Below are positions 26,555 to 35,226 of a stretch of 64,000 nt of DNA, piece after piece. The stretch spans positions 48,534 to 112,533 of the forward strand of contig NZ_AUDO01000013.1 in NCBI RefSeq assembly GCF_000425505.1, written 5' to 3'. The position numbers and the translations under genes were made by a program. Positions within the stretch are counted from its first letter, which is position 1. Every line of letters begins with the position of its first letter. This DNA is from Flavobacterium frigidarium DSM 17623 (lineage in GTDB: Bacteria > Bacteroidota > Bacteroidia > Flavobacteriales > Flavobacteriaceae). The notes beneath the pieces are model-generated. The model did no database searches and was not told where the DNA came from. It worked only from the letters and a program-made list of their open reading frames with translations.

Positions 26555-27451
26555 TTATGAAATAGTTTTTGGCGTAGGCTTTTGTGTCACCATGTAAACG
26601 CCTATAAAAATTAAAATGGCAGATAAAATCTTAACAACCGATAACTCGTCTTTGCCTAAACCAATGGCAAAAACCGTAGCAAAAAAAGGTTGTAAATAGA
26701 TAAATACAGCAACTGTTGTTGGTTTTAATTCTTTCATTGTAAGTAAGTTGAGTAAGTACGTCAAAAATGTAGATATTACAACGACAAAAATTATTTTAAA
26801 CCCAATAACCTCTGGAACTGCTGACCAATTTACGGCTTCTACTTGGCTGTAGCCAAAAGGAATTACCATGAACAAACCAAATAAATATACCCATTTTACA
26901 AATGTAAATGCATTGTACTTATCCATTAATTTTTTAACAATGATTAAGTAAAAACCGTATGATATGGCGTTTACTAATACAAGTGCATTCCCTAAAGTCG
27001 CGTTGGCACCGTTGCCAATCGCTTTGCCATATAAAATTAAAGATCCCGTTCCTACGAGACCTAATAAAATTCCCGTAACCATTCTTGTGCGCATGCGTTC
27101 CTTCATGATTATTGCTGATAAAATCAAAACAATCATAGGAGTGGTCACCATAATCACCGATGCTGATATGGGAGAAGTCAGGCTCAACCCTTTAAAAAAG
27201 GTTAGCATATTAAATGCCACACCAAAAAAGGCTGCCGCTATAATACGAGGGAAATCTTTTAAATCTATCTTTTGCTTTGGAATAAAAAGCCAAATCAACC
27301 AGAAAAGTAACGTAGAACCGCTCACGCGCAGTAATATAAAGCCATAAGCATCTACATATGTAGGCATCACATCCTTTGCAATTGTAAAAGTAACACCGTA
27401 GATAATCGATACTAGCGTTGCACCAAAAAGAGCAATACTCCTTTTAGACAT
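26555..27451 (-). CDS. EamA/DMT-family transporter
   Basis: 298 residues with about ten hydrophobic segments in two homologous EamA halves (1-140 and 150-290). The second half contains LKPTTVAVFIYLQPFFATVFA, a typical DMT motif. It is an inner-membrane transporter, probably exporting metabolites or amino acids; the substrate cannot be inferred. Its start overlaps the end of the ArsC-like gene by 8 bases, so the two are translationally linked. Confidence 0.9.
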   Translation of the reverse strand: MSKRSIALFGATLVSIIYGVTFTIAKDVMPTYVDAYGFILLRVSGSTLLFWLIWLFIPKQKIDLKDFPRIIAAAFFGVAFNMLTFFKGLSLTSPISASVIMVTTPMIVLILSAIIMKERMRTRMVTGILLGLVGTGSLILYGKAIGNGANATLGNALVLVNAISYGFYLIIVKKLMDKYNAFTFVKWVYLFGLFMVIPFGYSQVEAVNWSAVPEVIGFKIIFVVVISTFLTYLLNLLTMKELKPTTVAVFIYLQPFFATVFAIGLGKDELSVVKILSAILIFIGVYMVTQKPTPKTIS

Positions 27452-27803
27452 TGCCTAACGCTTTCATTACCTGCAACATGTTTTGTTGCGTTCCGCCTAC
27501 ATATACATTACCATCAATCATAAAAACAGGACGAGCTAAAAATGTATAATGCTCAAGAATGTATTTTTTATAATCTTCTTCGGTAAGCGATTTATCTTTA
27601 AGGTTCATCGATTTGTATAACTGTGCTTTTTTGCTAAACAAAGCTTCGTAGCTTCCTGATGATTGGTACATTTCGGCTAGTTCTTCCTCAGTTAAGGGAT
27701 CTTGTTTAATGTCTCTAAAAGTAAGGTTGATTCCCTTAGGTAAGGTTTTTATAATTTTTCTGCACGTATCACAAGACGCGATGTAGTATATTTTGTTTGA
27801 CAT
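27444..27803 (-). CDS. ArsC/Spx-family thioredoxin-fold protein
   Basis: 119 residues. A CxxC pair at C11 and C14 (ASCDTCRK) is followed by the ArsC/Spx-like fold; RPVFMIDGNVYVGG matches the conserved cis-Pro region. Classical arsenate reductases have one active cysteine and a run of arginines, which is not obvious here, so a general thiol-redox role is as likely. No arsenite pump or ArsR gene is nearby. First gene of a two-gene unit with the EamA transporter. Confidence 0.8.
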   Translation of the reverse strand: MSNKIYYIASCDTCRKIIKTLPKGINLTFRDIKQDPLTEEELAEMYQSSGSYEALFSKKAQLYKSMNLKDKSLTEEDYKKYILEHYTFLARPVFMIDGNVYVGGTQQNMLQVMKALGNV

Positions 27804-27875
27804 AGTATTTTAAATCTTTGTGCAAAGAAAAATCATTTGGAACTGAAAATGATTATTTTTAGCAAAAAAAACAAA

Positions 27876-28331
27876 ATGAATGCAACGCTTGAATTAACAA
27901 GAACGAGTAGATTAATACTTTCTCAAATTTTACCCAACTATACTTTAGCACAATTAAATAAAATTCCCCCTGGATATAGCAATAATTTAATTTGGAATAT
28001 TGCCCATGTGATTGTCGTACAACAAATGCTAGTATATGGACTGTCAGGCTTACCCATGAAAATCTCTAATGAGATGGTCGAAAAATATAAAAAGGGTAGT
28101 AAACCAGAACAAGATGCTACTCAGGAAGAAGTTGATGATATTCAAAGTTTACTACTTACAACCATCGATCAAACCGCTATCGATATTGAGAATGAAGTAT
28201 TCAAAACTTTCAAAGAGTATCCTACCTCAACTGGTTTTACATTGAAAAATGCACAAGATGCCATGAGTTTCAATAACTTTCACGAAGGGATTCATCTAGG
28301 TGTCATTTTTAGTATTAGAAAATTTGTATAG
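27876..28331 (+). CDS. DinB-family protein
   Basis: 151 residues from the ATG at 27876 (MNATLELTRTSR); the ORF extends 39 bases upstream but this start fits the family. A four-helix fold with metal-site histidines in WNIAHVIVV and NNFHEGIHLG, the DinB/YfiT pattern. Relatives include thiol-S-transferases and DNA-damage-induced proteins of unknown activity. Cytosolic. It is followed by the first copy of a structured repeat. Confidence 0.82.
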   Translation: MNATLELTRTSRLILSQILPNYTLAQLNKIPPGYSNNLIWNIAHVIVVQQMLVYGLSGLPMKISNEMVEKYKKGSKPEQDATQEEVDDIQSLLLTTIDQTAIDIENEVFKTFKEYPTSTGFTLKNAQDAMSFNNFHEGIHLGVIFSIRKFV

Positions 28332-28340
28332 TTTGGTTTT

Positions 28341-28420
28341 TAGGAGCTAATCCCGTCATCCGCTGTATCTTTTGTAGCCTAAAGACGGCTACAAAAGGAT
28401 GCCGCTACTACCGGGGCTAA
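28341..28420. repeat. Structured intergenic repeat, copy 1
   Basis: Starts TAGGAGCTAAT and ends GGATGCCGCTAC...GGGGCTA, with a central hairpin ATC-TTTTGTAGCC / GGCTACAAAAG-GAT interrupted by a single bulged G. Two further copies are at 45077 and 53941. Flanks are conserved while the stem sequence differs and still pairs. This copy lies between the convergent DinB and lipoprotein genes. Confidence 0.85.
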
Positions 28421-28436
28421 AGTTTGCTAGAGACTA

Positions 28437-29180
28437 TTATTTAAACAATAAATACCCCTTTAATTCGTCATAAGTTAATAATAGCTCTTGAGGACCATCA
28501 GCATAAGAGGCGATTTCATATCTATTGTAATACAATAACAACCCTTTATCTGTGAAAAACATGTTTAAAGGTAGCTGAAATTTATCATCTTCAAACATGA
28601 ACTTTGTGGCATTAATACCATGATTAGCGGGTATCTTAAATTGAAAGCGGAATTTCTTTTCGGCGAAAGCCTCAAACTCTTTGTAATTTTTAAACAATTC
28701 TTGATTCTCAATATTCTTTCCCGTTTTTGGATTAAATAATAAAGATCGCTTTCCTTGATAGCCGTGAGCGCCACCTGTGTAGCTGTAATGATTGATTTCG
28801 ATATTCAAGATGCTATCGGTTTGATATTTTATACTTCCTTCGATATTTGCTTCCCATCCAAACTTATCTTCAGGAAATTCTGCTTTTAATTTTTCGTAAG
28901 AATTTATAAAAGCGACTAATAAAGAGTCATAAGTAGTGGCTGTATAAGGCTTCTCGCCAAAATAAACAATCTCCTTTAAAACATTAAATACTTTTTTGTT
29001 AATGCTATCGCTTACTTCTGCGTCACCTGTAGCAATAGGAATGATCACATTTATTTCGGGACATTTATCATCGCATAAGTAAGTGGATTTTTTATTATAA
29101 GTGGTTTCCTCAAAAGATAATTTCTTTTGGCAACTTACAAATAGTAAAAGCAATCCTATAAAGTAAAAGCAGTATTTCAT
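28437..29180 (-). CDS. Lipoprotein with DUF4163/DUF3298 domains
   Basis: 247 residues. Lipoprotein signal MKYCFYFIGLLLLFVSC with C17 as the lipidated residue. The N-terminal part resembles DUF4163 and the C-terminal part DUF3298: EINHYSYTGGAHGYQGKRSLLFN is characteristic of this pair, which also occurs in the RsiV anti-sigma factor. Probably attached to the inner or outer membrane facing the periplasm. No sigma factor is adjacent, so a regulatory role is not supported by context. Divergent from the cystathionine gamma-synthase gene. Confidence 0.82.
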   Translation of the reverse strand: MKYCFYFIGLLLLFVSCQKKLSFEETTYNKKSTYLCDDKCPEINVIIPIATGDAEVSDSINKKVFNVLKEIVYFGEKPYTATTYDSLLVAFINSYEKLKAEFPEDKFGWEANIEGSIKYQTDSILNIEINHYSYTGGAHGYQGKRSLLFNPKTGKNIENQELFKNYKEFEAFAEKKFRFQFKIPANHGINATKFMFEDDKFQLPLNMFFTDKGLLLYYNRYEIASYADGPQELLLTYDELKGYLLFK

Positions 29181-29212
29181 TTTTTAAAAGTGTTAATTAT
29201 ATACAAAGGTGT

Positions 29213-29225
29213 CTACCCAGGGTAG
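29213..29225. promoter_or_regulatory. Perfect palindrome near the metB promoter
   Basis: CTACCC-A-GGGTAG, a perfect 13-base odd palindrome and locally GC-rich in AT-rich DNA. It lies 20 bases before the -7 box of the cystathionine gamma-synthase gene, where it overlaps the expected -33 region. This is a good candidate for an operator; the protein is unknown. Confidence 0.5.
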
Positions 29226-29245
29226 CTTAAAAGTAAATTAAAAGG

Positions 29246-29253
29246 TAAATTTG
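29246..29253 (+). promoter_or_regulatory. -7 promoter box of the cystathionine gamma-synthase gene
   Basis: TAAATTTG, an exact TAnnTTTG match, 31 bases before the start codon. No TTG is found 17-23 bases upstream; a GC-rich palindrome occupies that region instead. Confidence 0.6.
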
Positions 29254-29284
29254 GGTAATCAATACAACAGTAAAATTTAAAGAT

Positions 29285-30427
29285 ATGAAATTCAATACAA
29301 AAACCATACATGGAGGGCAACAACATGATCCGTCAACAGGTGCAGTAATGCCACCCGTATTTCAAACATCAACATTTGCACAAACAAGTCCTGGTCAACC
29401 TATTGGAGATTATGAATATAGTAGATCGTCTAATCCTACACGCTCTGCACTGGAAGAAGCACTAGCAAGTATAGAGAATGGTGCAAAGGGACTTGCCTTT
29501 TCGTCAGGACTTGCCGCGACAGATTGTTTGCTGCGCTCTTTTAAAGCAGGAGATGAAATCATTACAATGGACGATTTGTATGGAGGTACCTACCGTATGT
29601 TCACCAAAACTTATAAAGATTCTGGAATTAAATTCCATTATGTCGACATGAACGATTTAGACAATGTGAGAGCGGTTATTAATAAAAACACAAAAATGAT
29701 TTGGGTAGAAACGCCAACAAATCCTTTGATGAAATTAGCTGACATTGTTGCAATCGCAAAAATTACAAAAGAGCATAATATTATGTTTGCAGTCGATAAC
29801 ACATTTGCAACACCATATTTGCAAAGACCGCTTGACTTGGGTGCCGATGTGGTCATGCACTCGGCTACAAAATATTTAGCAGGACACTCTGATGTTATTG
29901 CTGGTGCATTGATTGCTAAAACAGCTGAGCTGGGTAAGCAGCTGCATTTTCAACAATTTGCTACAGGAGCAACGCTAGGACCAATGGATAGTTTTTTGGT
30001 ATTACGCGGAATAAAAACTTTACATTTAAGAATGCAAAGACACTGTGAAAACGGAGAAAAAGTAGCGCAATATTTAAACAAGCATTCTAAGGTTAAAACT
30101 GTGTATTACTCAGGACTTGAAAGTCATCCTTACCATGAAATTGCTAAGAAACAAATGAGCGCTTATGGCGGGATGGTCTCCTTTGACTTTACATCAGAGA
30201 AAAAAGAAGATGCTATTTCATTCTTAGAAAAATTAAAGATCTTCACACTTGCTGAATCTTTAGGTGGAGTAGAATCTCTTGCAAATCATCCGGCATTAAT
30301 GACACATGCTTCAATTCCCGAAGAGAAACGATTAGAAGTAGGGATTACAAATCACTTAGTGCGATTAAGTGTAGGTATTGAAGATATAGAGGATTTATTG
30401 CAAGATTTAGAGCAGGCCTTGAAATAG
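29285..30427 (+). CDS. metB: Cystathionine gamma-synthase / gamma-lyase-type PLP enzyme
   Basis: 380 residues, Cys/Met metabolism PLP enzyme. The cofactor lysine is in SATKYLAGHSD, with EYSRSSNPTR and the phosphate-binding SSGLAATD upstream and LAESLGGVESLANHP downstream. Synthases join O-acyl-homoserine and cysteine to make cystathionine; lyases split it, and sequence alone does not separate the two cleanly. No other methionine gene is adjacent. A terminator follows. Confidence 0.85.
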   Translation: MKFNTKTIHGGQQHDPSTGAVMPPVFQTSTFAQTSPGQPIGDYEYSRSSNPTRSALEEALASIENGAKGLAFSSGLAATDCLLRSFKAGDEIITMDDLYGGTYRMFTKTYKDSGIKFHYVDMNDLDNVRAVINKNTKMIWVETPTNPLMKLADIVAIAKITKEHNIMFAVDNTFATPYLQRPLDLGADVVMHSATKYLAGHSDVIAGALIAKTAELGKQLHFQQFATGATLGPMDSFLVLRGIKTLHLRMQRHCENGEKVAQYLNKHSKVKTVYYSGLESHPYHEIAKKQMSAYGGMVSFDFTSEKKEDAISFLEKLKIFTLAESLGGVESLANHPALMTHASIPEEKRLEVGITNHLVRLSVGIEDIEDLLQDLEQALK

Positions 30428-30452
30428 GTTTTGCTATTAAAATAGGAAATGG

Positions 30453-30483
30453 AAAGTCTCAGTTTTGTCTGGGACTTTTTTAT
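30453..30483. terminator. Intrinsic terminator after metB
   Basis: Hairpin AGTCTCAG / CTGGGACT with a TTTTGT loop and a T-run. The T-run overlaps the last bases of the convergent minus-strand barrel gene. Confidence 0.8.
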
Positions 30484-31277
30484 TGTAGGTAGTAAATGTA
30501 CCCTACGTTGAACCACATTAACCAATCATTATTATTGTTTTCGGGATGTAAATTTTTATTAGGATTTAGACCATCAATCCAATCTGAGTTAAAATATTGA
30601 AAGCGCACATCAAGCATAAGATCTTGTAGCGCACTTAATTTATATCTCGTACCAATGCTTGCGGCAGCAGATACAGTAAATTTCTTTTCTGTTGTAAATC
30701 CTCTTTCCCTTCCATCTGACGGGCTCAAATATTTATAATAAACGGCATTATTAAGATCACGGATGTTTAAAGTGGAGTTAGTGGCTACATTATATTTGCT
30801 AGCAAAAAAACCTAGGCCAACATACGGAGCGAAACTATTTACGGTGTTTTCAAAATCATGAATATTCTTTAATTGGTACACGAGTTGCGTGCCTATATTT
30901 GTAATTCTGGTGCTCCCATACATTGCTTTTAGTTTTGTGGCATTTGTAGCTTCGGGATTTTGATCGATGTAATTGCTATTGTGTTTCAACTTAAACTGTG
31001 TATAGGACAAACTTGTTTGAAGTTTAAAGTGCTCTTTAAAATAGGAGGTTTCTCGTAAAGGATTTCTATTCGAAGAAAAATTTAAAAAATGAGCGATCCC
31101 AATTCCAAAACCCAATCGGTCTAAATTAGATGATAGTGTGGTTTTTTGACTGTAGTCAGATTGCAATGCTGCGGGACCAAAAACAACAGCAAGTTCATGT
31201 GCGAGTCTGCTTTGAGAATAGGAATTAATTGAAAAGCAATAACTTAAAATAATAATAAGTACAAAATTTTTGAACAT
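30480..31277 (-). CDS. Outer-membrane beta-barrel-like protein
   Basis: 265 residues. The start at 31277 gives signal peptide MFKNFVLIIILSYCFSINSYSQ; an ATG 21 bases upstream is less likely. The mature protein begins SRLAHELAVVFGPAALQSDYSQ and ends in alternating aromatic strands (DWLMWFNVGYIYYLQ), typical of a small outer-membrane barrel. I recall relatives named THC0290_0291 family in flavobacteria, but could not check. Function unknown. Divergent from gdhA. Confidence 0.72.
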   Translation of the reverse strand: MFKNFVLIIILSYCFSINSYSQSRLAHELAVVFGPAALQSDYSQKTTLSSNLDRLGFGIGIAHFLNFSSNRNPLRETSYFKEHFKLQTSLSYTQFKLKHNSNYIDQNPEATNATKLKAMYGSTRITNIGTQLVYQLKNIHDFENTVNSFAPYVGLGFFASKYNVATNSTLNIRDLNNAVYYKYLSPSDGRERGFTTEKKFTVSAAASIGTRYKLSALQDLMLDVRFQYFNSDWIDGLNPNKNLHPENNNNDWLMWFNVGYIYYLQ

Positions 31278-31494
31278 ATTTAAATTTTTCAGATTCAATC
31301 AAAGATATAAAATTGACCTAGTTATTTAGATAATAATTAAAAAATAGCTATGTTTTTCTCAAAATCACTAGTAAATATTCAACGTTTTTTAGGTTTAAAC
31401 ACTCAACAAGTACGTGTTTTTAAGGATTGCGTATATAAAATTTAATTCGTTCAGAAATAGTAAAAAAATGAAATAAAAATAATTTGATATATTG

Positions 31495-31502
31495 TACCTT
31501 TG
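31495..31502 (+). promoter_or_regulatory. -7 promoter box of gdhA
   Basis: TACCTTTG, an exact TAnnTTTG match, 47 bases before the gdhA ATG at 31550. The long leader supports the choice of the internal ATG over the in-frame upstream ATG at 31484, which would lie before this promoter. Confidence 0.65.
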
Positions 31503-31549
31503 TATTCAATAACGAAAACGTTTTCTTAAACGTTAATAATCTAAGAATC

Positions 31550-32893
31550 ATGTCACAAAGTATATCTACTTTTATTGAAGCGGTTACTAAAAAGAACCCA
31601 AACGAGCCAGAATTTTTACAGGCAGTTCTTGAAGTTGCTGAAACAGTAATTCCTTTTATTGAGGAAAATAAAAAATATCAAAACAAAATGCTTTTAGAGC
31701 GTATGGTTGAATCAGACCGTATTATCATGTTTAGAGTGGCTTGGATTGATGATAAAGGTCAAACTCAAGTCAATAGAGGATACCGTATTCAAATGAATTC
31801 GGCTATTGGACCATACAAAGGTGGACTTCGTTTTCACCCTTCTGTAAACTTAAGTATTTTGAAATTCCTAGCTTTTGAGCAAACGTTCAAAAACAGTTTA
31901 ACTACATTACCAATGGGTGGTGGAAAAGGTGGAGCTGACTTTGATCCTAAAGGAAAATCAGACAATGAAGTAATGCGTTTTTGTCAAAGTTTCATGACTG
32001 AATTGTCTAAACACATTGGTGCTAACACTGACGTTCCTGCAGGGGATATTGGAGTTGGAGGAAGAGAAGTTGGATACATGTTTGGTCAATATAAAAGATT
32101 AAGAAATGAATTTACTGGTGTTTTAACTGGAAAAGGAATTTCTTTTGGGGGTTCATTAATCAGACCTGAAGCTACAGGATACGGAGCAGTTTATTTTGCT
32201 CAAAGTATGCTTGAAACTAAAGGAAATAGTTTTGCAGGTAAAACTGTTGTTGTTTCTGGATCTGGAAACGTAGCGCAATATGCTACTGAAAAAGCAACTC
32301 AATTAGGTGGTAAAGTAGTTACTTTATCTGATTCTGCTGGATACATCTATGATGCAGATGGAATCGATGCTGATAAATTAGCTTTTGTGATGGAACTTAA
32401 AAACGAACTAAGAGGAAGAATTAGCGAGTATGTTGCAAAATATCCAAATGCAAAATATGTTGAAGGAAAACGTCCTTGGGAAGTTAAATGTGATATTGCA
32501 TTACCATGTGCAACTCAAAATGAATTAAACGAAGACGAGGCTAAAGCACTAGTTGCTAACGGATGTATTTGTGTTGCTGAAGGTGCTAACATGCCTACAA
32601 CTCCAGATGCTGTTCTTGTTTTTCAAAACGCTAAATTATTGTTTGCTCCAGGAAAAGCATCTAATGCTGGTGGAGTAGCAACTTCTGGTCTTGAAATGTC
32701 TCAAAACTCACTAAGATTAAGTTGGTCTTCTGAAGAAGTTGACGAAAAATTAAAAGGAATTATGCTAGCTATTCACGCTTCATGTGTGCAATACGGTAAA
32801 GATTCAACTGGATACGTAGATTACGTAAAAGGAGCAAATATCGCTGGATTCGTTAAAGTAGCAGATGCTATGTTAGCACAAGGAGTGGTATAA
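31550..32893 (+). CDS. gdhA: NADP-type glutamate dehydrogenase
   Basis: 447 residues from the ATG at 31550 (MSQSISTFIEAV), the normal length for the hexameric small form; the reading frame is open 66 bases further upstream but that stretch contains the promoter box. PMGGGKGGADFDPKG carries the catalytic lysine, and VVSGSGNVAQYATEKA is the nucleotide-binding site. It makes glutamate from 2-oxoglutarate and ammonia. NADP use is inferred from similarity to the GdhA group. A strong terminator follows. Confidence 0.95.
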   Translation: MSQSISTFIEAVTKKNPNEPEFLQAVLEVAETVIPFIEENKKYQNKMLLERMVESDRIIMFRVAWIDDKGQTQVNRGYRIQMNSAIGPYKGGLRFHPSVNLSILKFLAFEQTFKNSLTTLPMGGGKGGADFDPKGKSDNEVMRFCQSFMTELSKHIGANTDVPAGDIGVGGREVGYMFGQYKRLRNEFTGVLTGKGISFGGSLIRPEATGYGAVYFAQSMLETKGNSFAGKTVVVSGSGNVAQYATEKATQLGGKVVTLSDSAGYIYDADGIDADKLAFVMELKNELRGRISEYVAKYPNAKYVEGKRPWEVKCDIALPCATQNELNEDEAKALVANGCICVAEGANMPTTPDAVLVFQNAKLLFAPGKASNAGGVATSGLEMSQNSLRLSWSSEEVDEKLKGIMLAIHASCVQYGKDSTGYVDYVKGANIAGFVKVADAMLAQGVV

Positions 32894-32920
32894 TTGAAAC
32901 TTTAATAGAGTACAATATAA

Positions 32921-32957
32921 ATGCCTTTTGACCTTATGGTCGAAAGGCATTTTTTTA
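32921..32957 (+). terminator. Intrinsic terminator of gdhA
   Basis: Hairpin ATGCCTTTTGACC / GGTCGAAAGGCAT with a TTAT loop, followed by seven T. Confidence 0.9.
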
Positions 32958-33062
32958 TTAGATAAAGTAAACGATGCTAGCGATTGTGTATCTTTGTTTA
33001 CCATTCGAAAATAATAAAATCCATTATATAAGACCATTCACGGACTTATTAAAAATTGCAAA

Positions 33063-33776
33063 ATGCTTGTAAAAACTAAAGCTATCGTTCTTTCCTCGCT
33101 CAAATTTCAAGAAAAAAGCTTGATTGTAAAATGCTTTACATTATCAAATGGTCTTAAATCTTATTTCGTAAGAGATGCTTTTTCTGGTCGAAAGTCAAAC
33201 CAAAAGATAGCGTATTTTCAGCCGTTATCTATTTTAGAAATAGAAGCTGTTCACAAAAATAAAGGAACCCTAGAGAATTTTAAAGAAATCAAAATCAGCA
33301 CTCCTTTTCAAAGTTTGCATACAGATATTTATAAGAGTACTATTGCCATGTTTATTTCAGAAATCTTGTATTACTCTATTCGAGAGGAAGAGGCAAACGA
33401 ACCCTTATTTAATTATTTAGAAGCCGCTTTTCAATGGTTAGACAACCACGACCAAATCGCAAATTTTCACTTGATATTAATGGTAGAGGTGACAAAGTAT
33501 CTCGGGTTTTATCCTGATGTTTCCGATGTTGATATGCCCTATTTTGAAATGATTGAGGGAATCTTCTCCCCGTTGCATGCAGTAAGTTCGTTAACTGAGC
33601 ATGAAACGTCTTTGTTTAAAAAATTGCTTGAATTGAAATTAGGCAATAATGAAAAAGTTTTTCATGTTATAGAAAGACAAATTTTAATTAAAATCTTGAT
33701 TGAGTATTATCGATTGCATTTAGATGGATTTAAGCATCCCAAATCTTTGGATGTTTTGAAAGAAATTTTCTCGTAA
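33063..33776 (+). CDS. recO: DNA repair protein RecO
   Basis: 237 residues. N-terminal OB-fold begins MLVKTKAIVLSSLKFQEKSLIVKCFT, the usual RecO start, followed by an all-helical C-terminal domain. RecO works with RecF and RecR to load RecA onto gapped DNA. The zinc-finger cysteines found in some RecO proteins are absent, which is common in Bacteroidetes. Confidence 0.93.
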   Translation: MLVKTKAIVLSSLKFQEKSLIVKCFTLSNGLKSYFVRDAFSGRKSNQKIAYFQPLSILEIEAVHKNKGTLENFKEIKISTPFQSLHTDIYKSTIAMFISEILYYSIREEEANEPLFNYLEAAFQWLDNHDQIANFHLILMVEVTKYLGFYPDVSDVDMPYFEMIEGIFSPLHAVSSLTEHETSLFKKLLELKLGNNEKVFHVIERQILIKILIEYYRLHLDGFKHPKSLDVLKEIFS

Positions 33777-33899
33777 TACTAGTTTAAGTCCATTTTTCCA
33801 TCTATAAAATATCCTTTTCTAACCCTAAAAAAACCTTCTCTATCTATTCCGGTTTGTGAGAAAATCTATTCTATTGAAATTTGATAAAAATTCTATCAA

Positions 33900-35222
33900 A
33901 TGAAAATATATATAGTCATCGGGTTTCTATTTTGCTCCCTTTTTTCTTATTCACAAGAAGTGAAAGCAGAGAAATTATGGACATTAGAAGAATGTATCGC
34001 TTATGCTAAAGAGAAAAGCATTACCGTTAAATCAGTCGCTTTAACACTAGAATCTGCACAAGTGAATTATGAGAAATCAAAGTCCATGCGTTTACCCAAT
34101 TTAATGGGTAATATTTCGCAAAATTTCTCTAGTGGTAATACGATTGATCCTATTACGAGTAGCTATGTATCCCAACAAATTAATTCTACCAGTCCTGTTT
34201 TAACATCATCTGTTACTTTGTTTCAAGGAAATCAGTTGAACAATCAAATCAAGCAAAATCAATTATTGGTACAACAAAACTCTTTGTATGTTGAGGAGGC
34301 CAAAAATAACGTAGCGTTAGGCATTACACAATCGTATTTACAAGCATTGTATAGCAAAGAAGGAATACGCATTGCTGAAAATAATTTGACTTCATCCGAA
34401 AAAGAAGTGGCACGTTCTAAAGCGCGATTGGATGCCGGTAGTATTGCTATGAAGGATTACACAGATGCGGTCTCACAAGCAGCAACCAATAAATACACCT
34501 TAGTAAGTGCAAAAAACAACTACGCGCAACAGTTGATTGTTTTGAAGCAATTATTAGAATTAACGCCTGAGGATAGTTTCGATATCGCTGATCTTGAAAC
34601 TCAGAATAGCCTGCTGAGTGTAATTCCTAATAAATTGGAGGTCTATAATCAAGCTATTAACAATTTACCAGAAATTAAAGCAGCTACTTTAAGTAAAGCG
34701 GTTTCAGAGAAAGGACTAGATATTGCTAAAGGAGCTTATTTACCTACGCTTTCATTGTCAGGAAGTTTGGGTTCTGGCTATACAAGTATTCAAGACGCCG
34801 ATTTCCTAGATCAAATGAATTTGAATTTCAATCAAAGAGTAGGCTTGTCTTTGTCGATTCCTATTTTTAATCGAAATCAAACCAAAGGACAAGTACAATT
34901 GGCAAAGATTAACATCGAAAGAGCTGACATCGAATCACAAACGGTTCGAAAAGAACTCTACTCAAAAATCGAAACGTCTTGGCAAAATGCAACTGCTTCT
35001 GTAGAACAATTAGAAGCTTCAAAAATGGCAACTGATGCTGCGAGTGAATCGTATAAGTTGGCTCAAAAAAGATATGAGTTAAACGATTTGAGCACAACAG
35101 ATTTAATTGTGAGTCAGAACATGTTTACCAATGCGCAGCAAAATTACATTCAGGCTAAGTACTTGAACATACTATACTTTCAATTATTACAATTTTATCA
35201 AGGGAACGAAATTAAACTATAA
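33900..35222 (+). CDS. TolC-family outer-membrane efflux protein
   Basis: 440 residues. Signal peptide MKIYIVIGFLFCSLFSYSQ; then LWTLEECIAYAKEKSITVKS, the classic opening of the outer-membrane efflux family, and two helical-hairpin repeats (about 30-230 and 240-440). It forms the outer-membrane channel of the exporter encoded next. The stop is 4 bases before the adaptor start, so the genes are one transcript. Confidence 0.93.
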   Translation: MKIYIVIGFLFCSLFSYSQEVKAEKLWTLEECIAYAKEKSITVKSVALTLESAQVNYEKSKSMRLPNLMGNISQNFSSGNTIDPITSSYVSQQINSTSPVLTSSVTLFQGNQLNNQIKQNQLLVQQNSLYVEEAKNNVALGITQSYLQALYSKEGIRIAENNLTSSEKEVARSKARLDAGSIAMKDYTDAVSQAATNKYTLVSAKNNYAQQLIVLKQLLELTPEDSFDIADLETQNSLLSVIPNKLEVYNQAINNLPEIKAATLSKAVSEKGLDIAKGAYLPTLSLSGSLGSGYTSIQDADFLDQMNLNFNQRVGLSLSIPIFNRNQTKGQVQLAKINIERADIESQTVRKELYSKIETSWQNATASVEQLEASKMATDAASESYKLAQKRYELNDLSTTDLIVSQNMFTNAQQNYIQAKYLNILYFQLLQFYQGNEIKL

Positions 35223-35226
35223 AATC

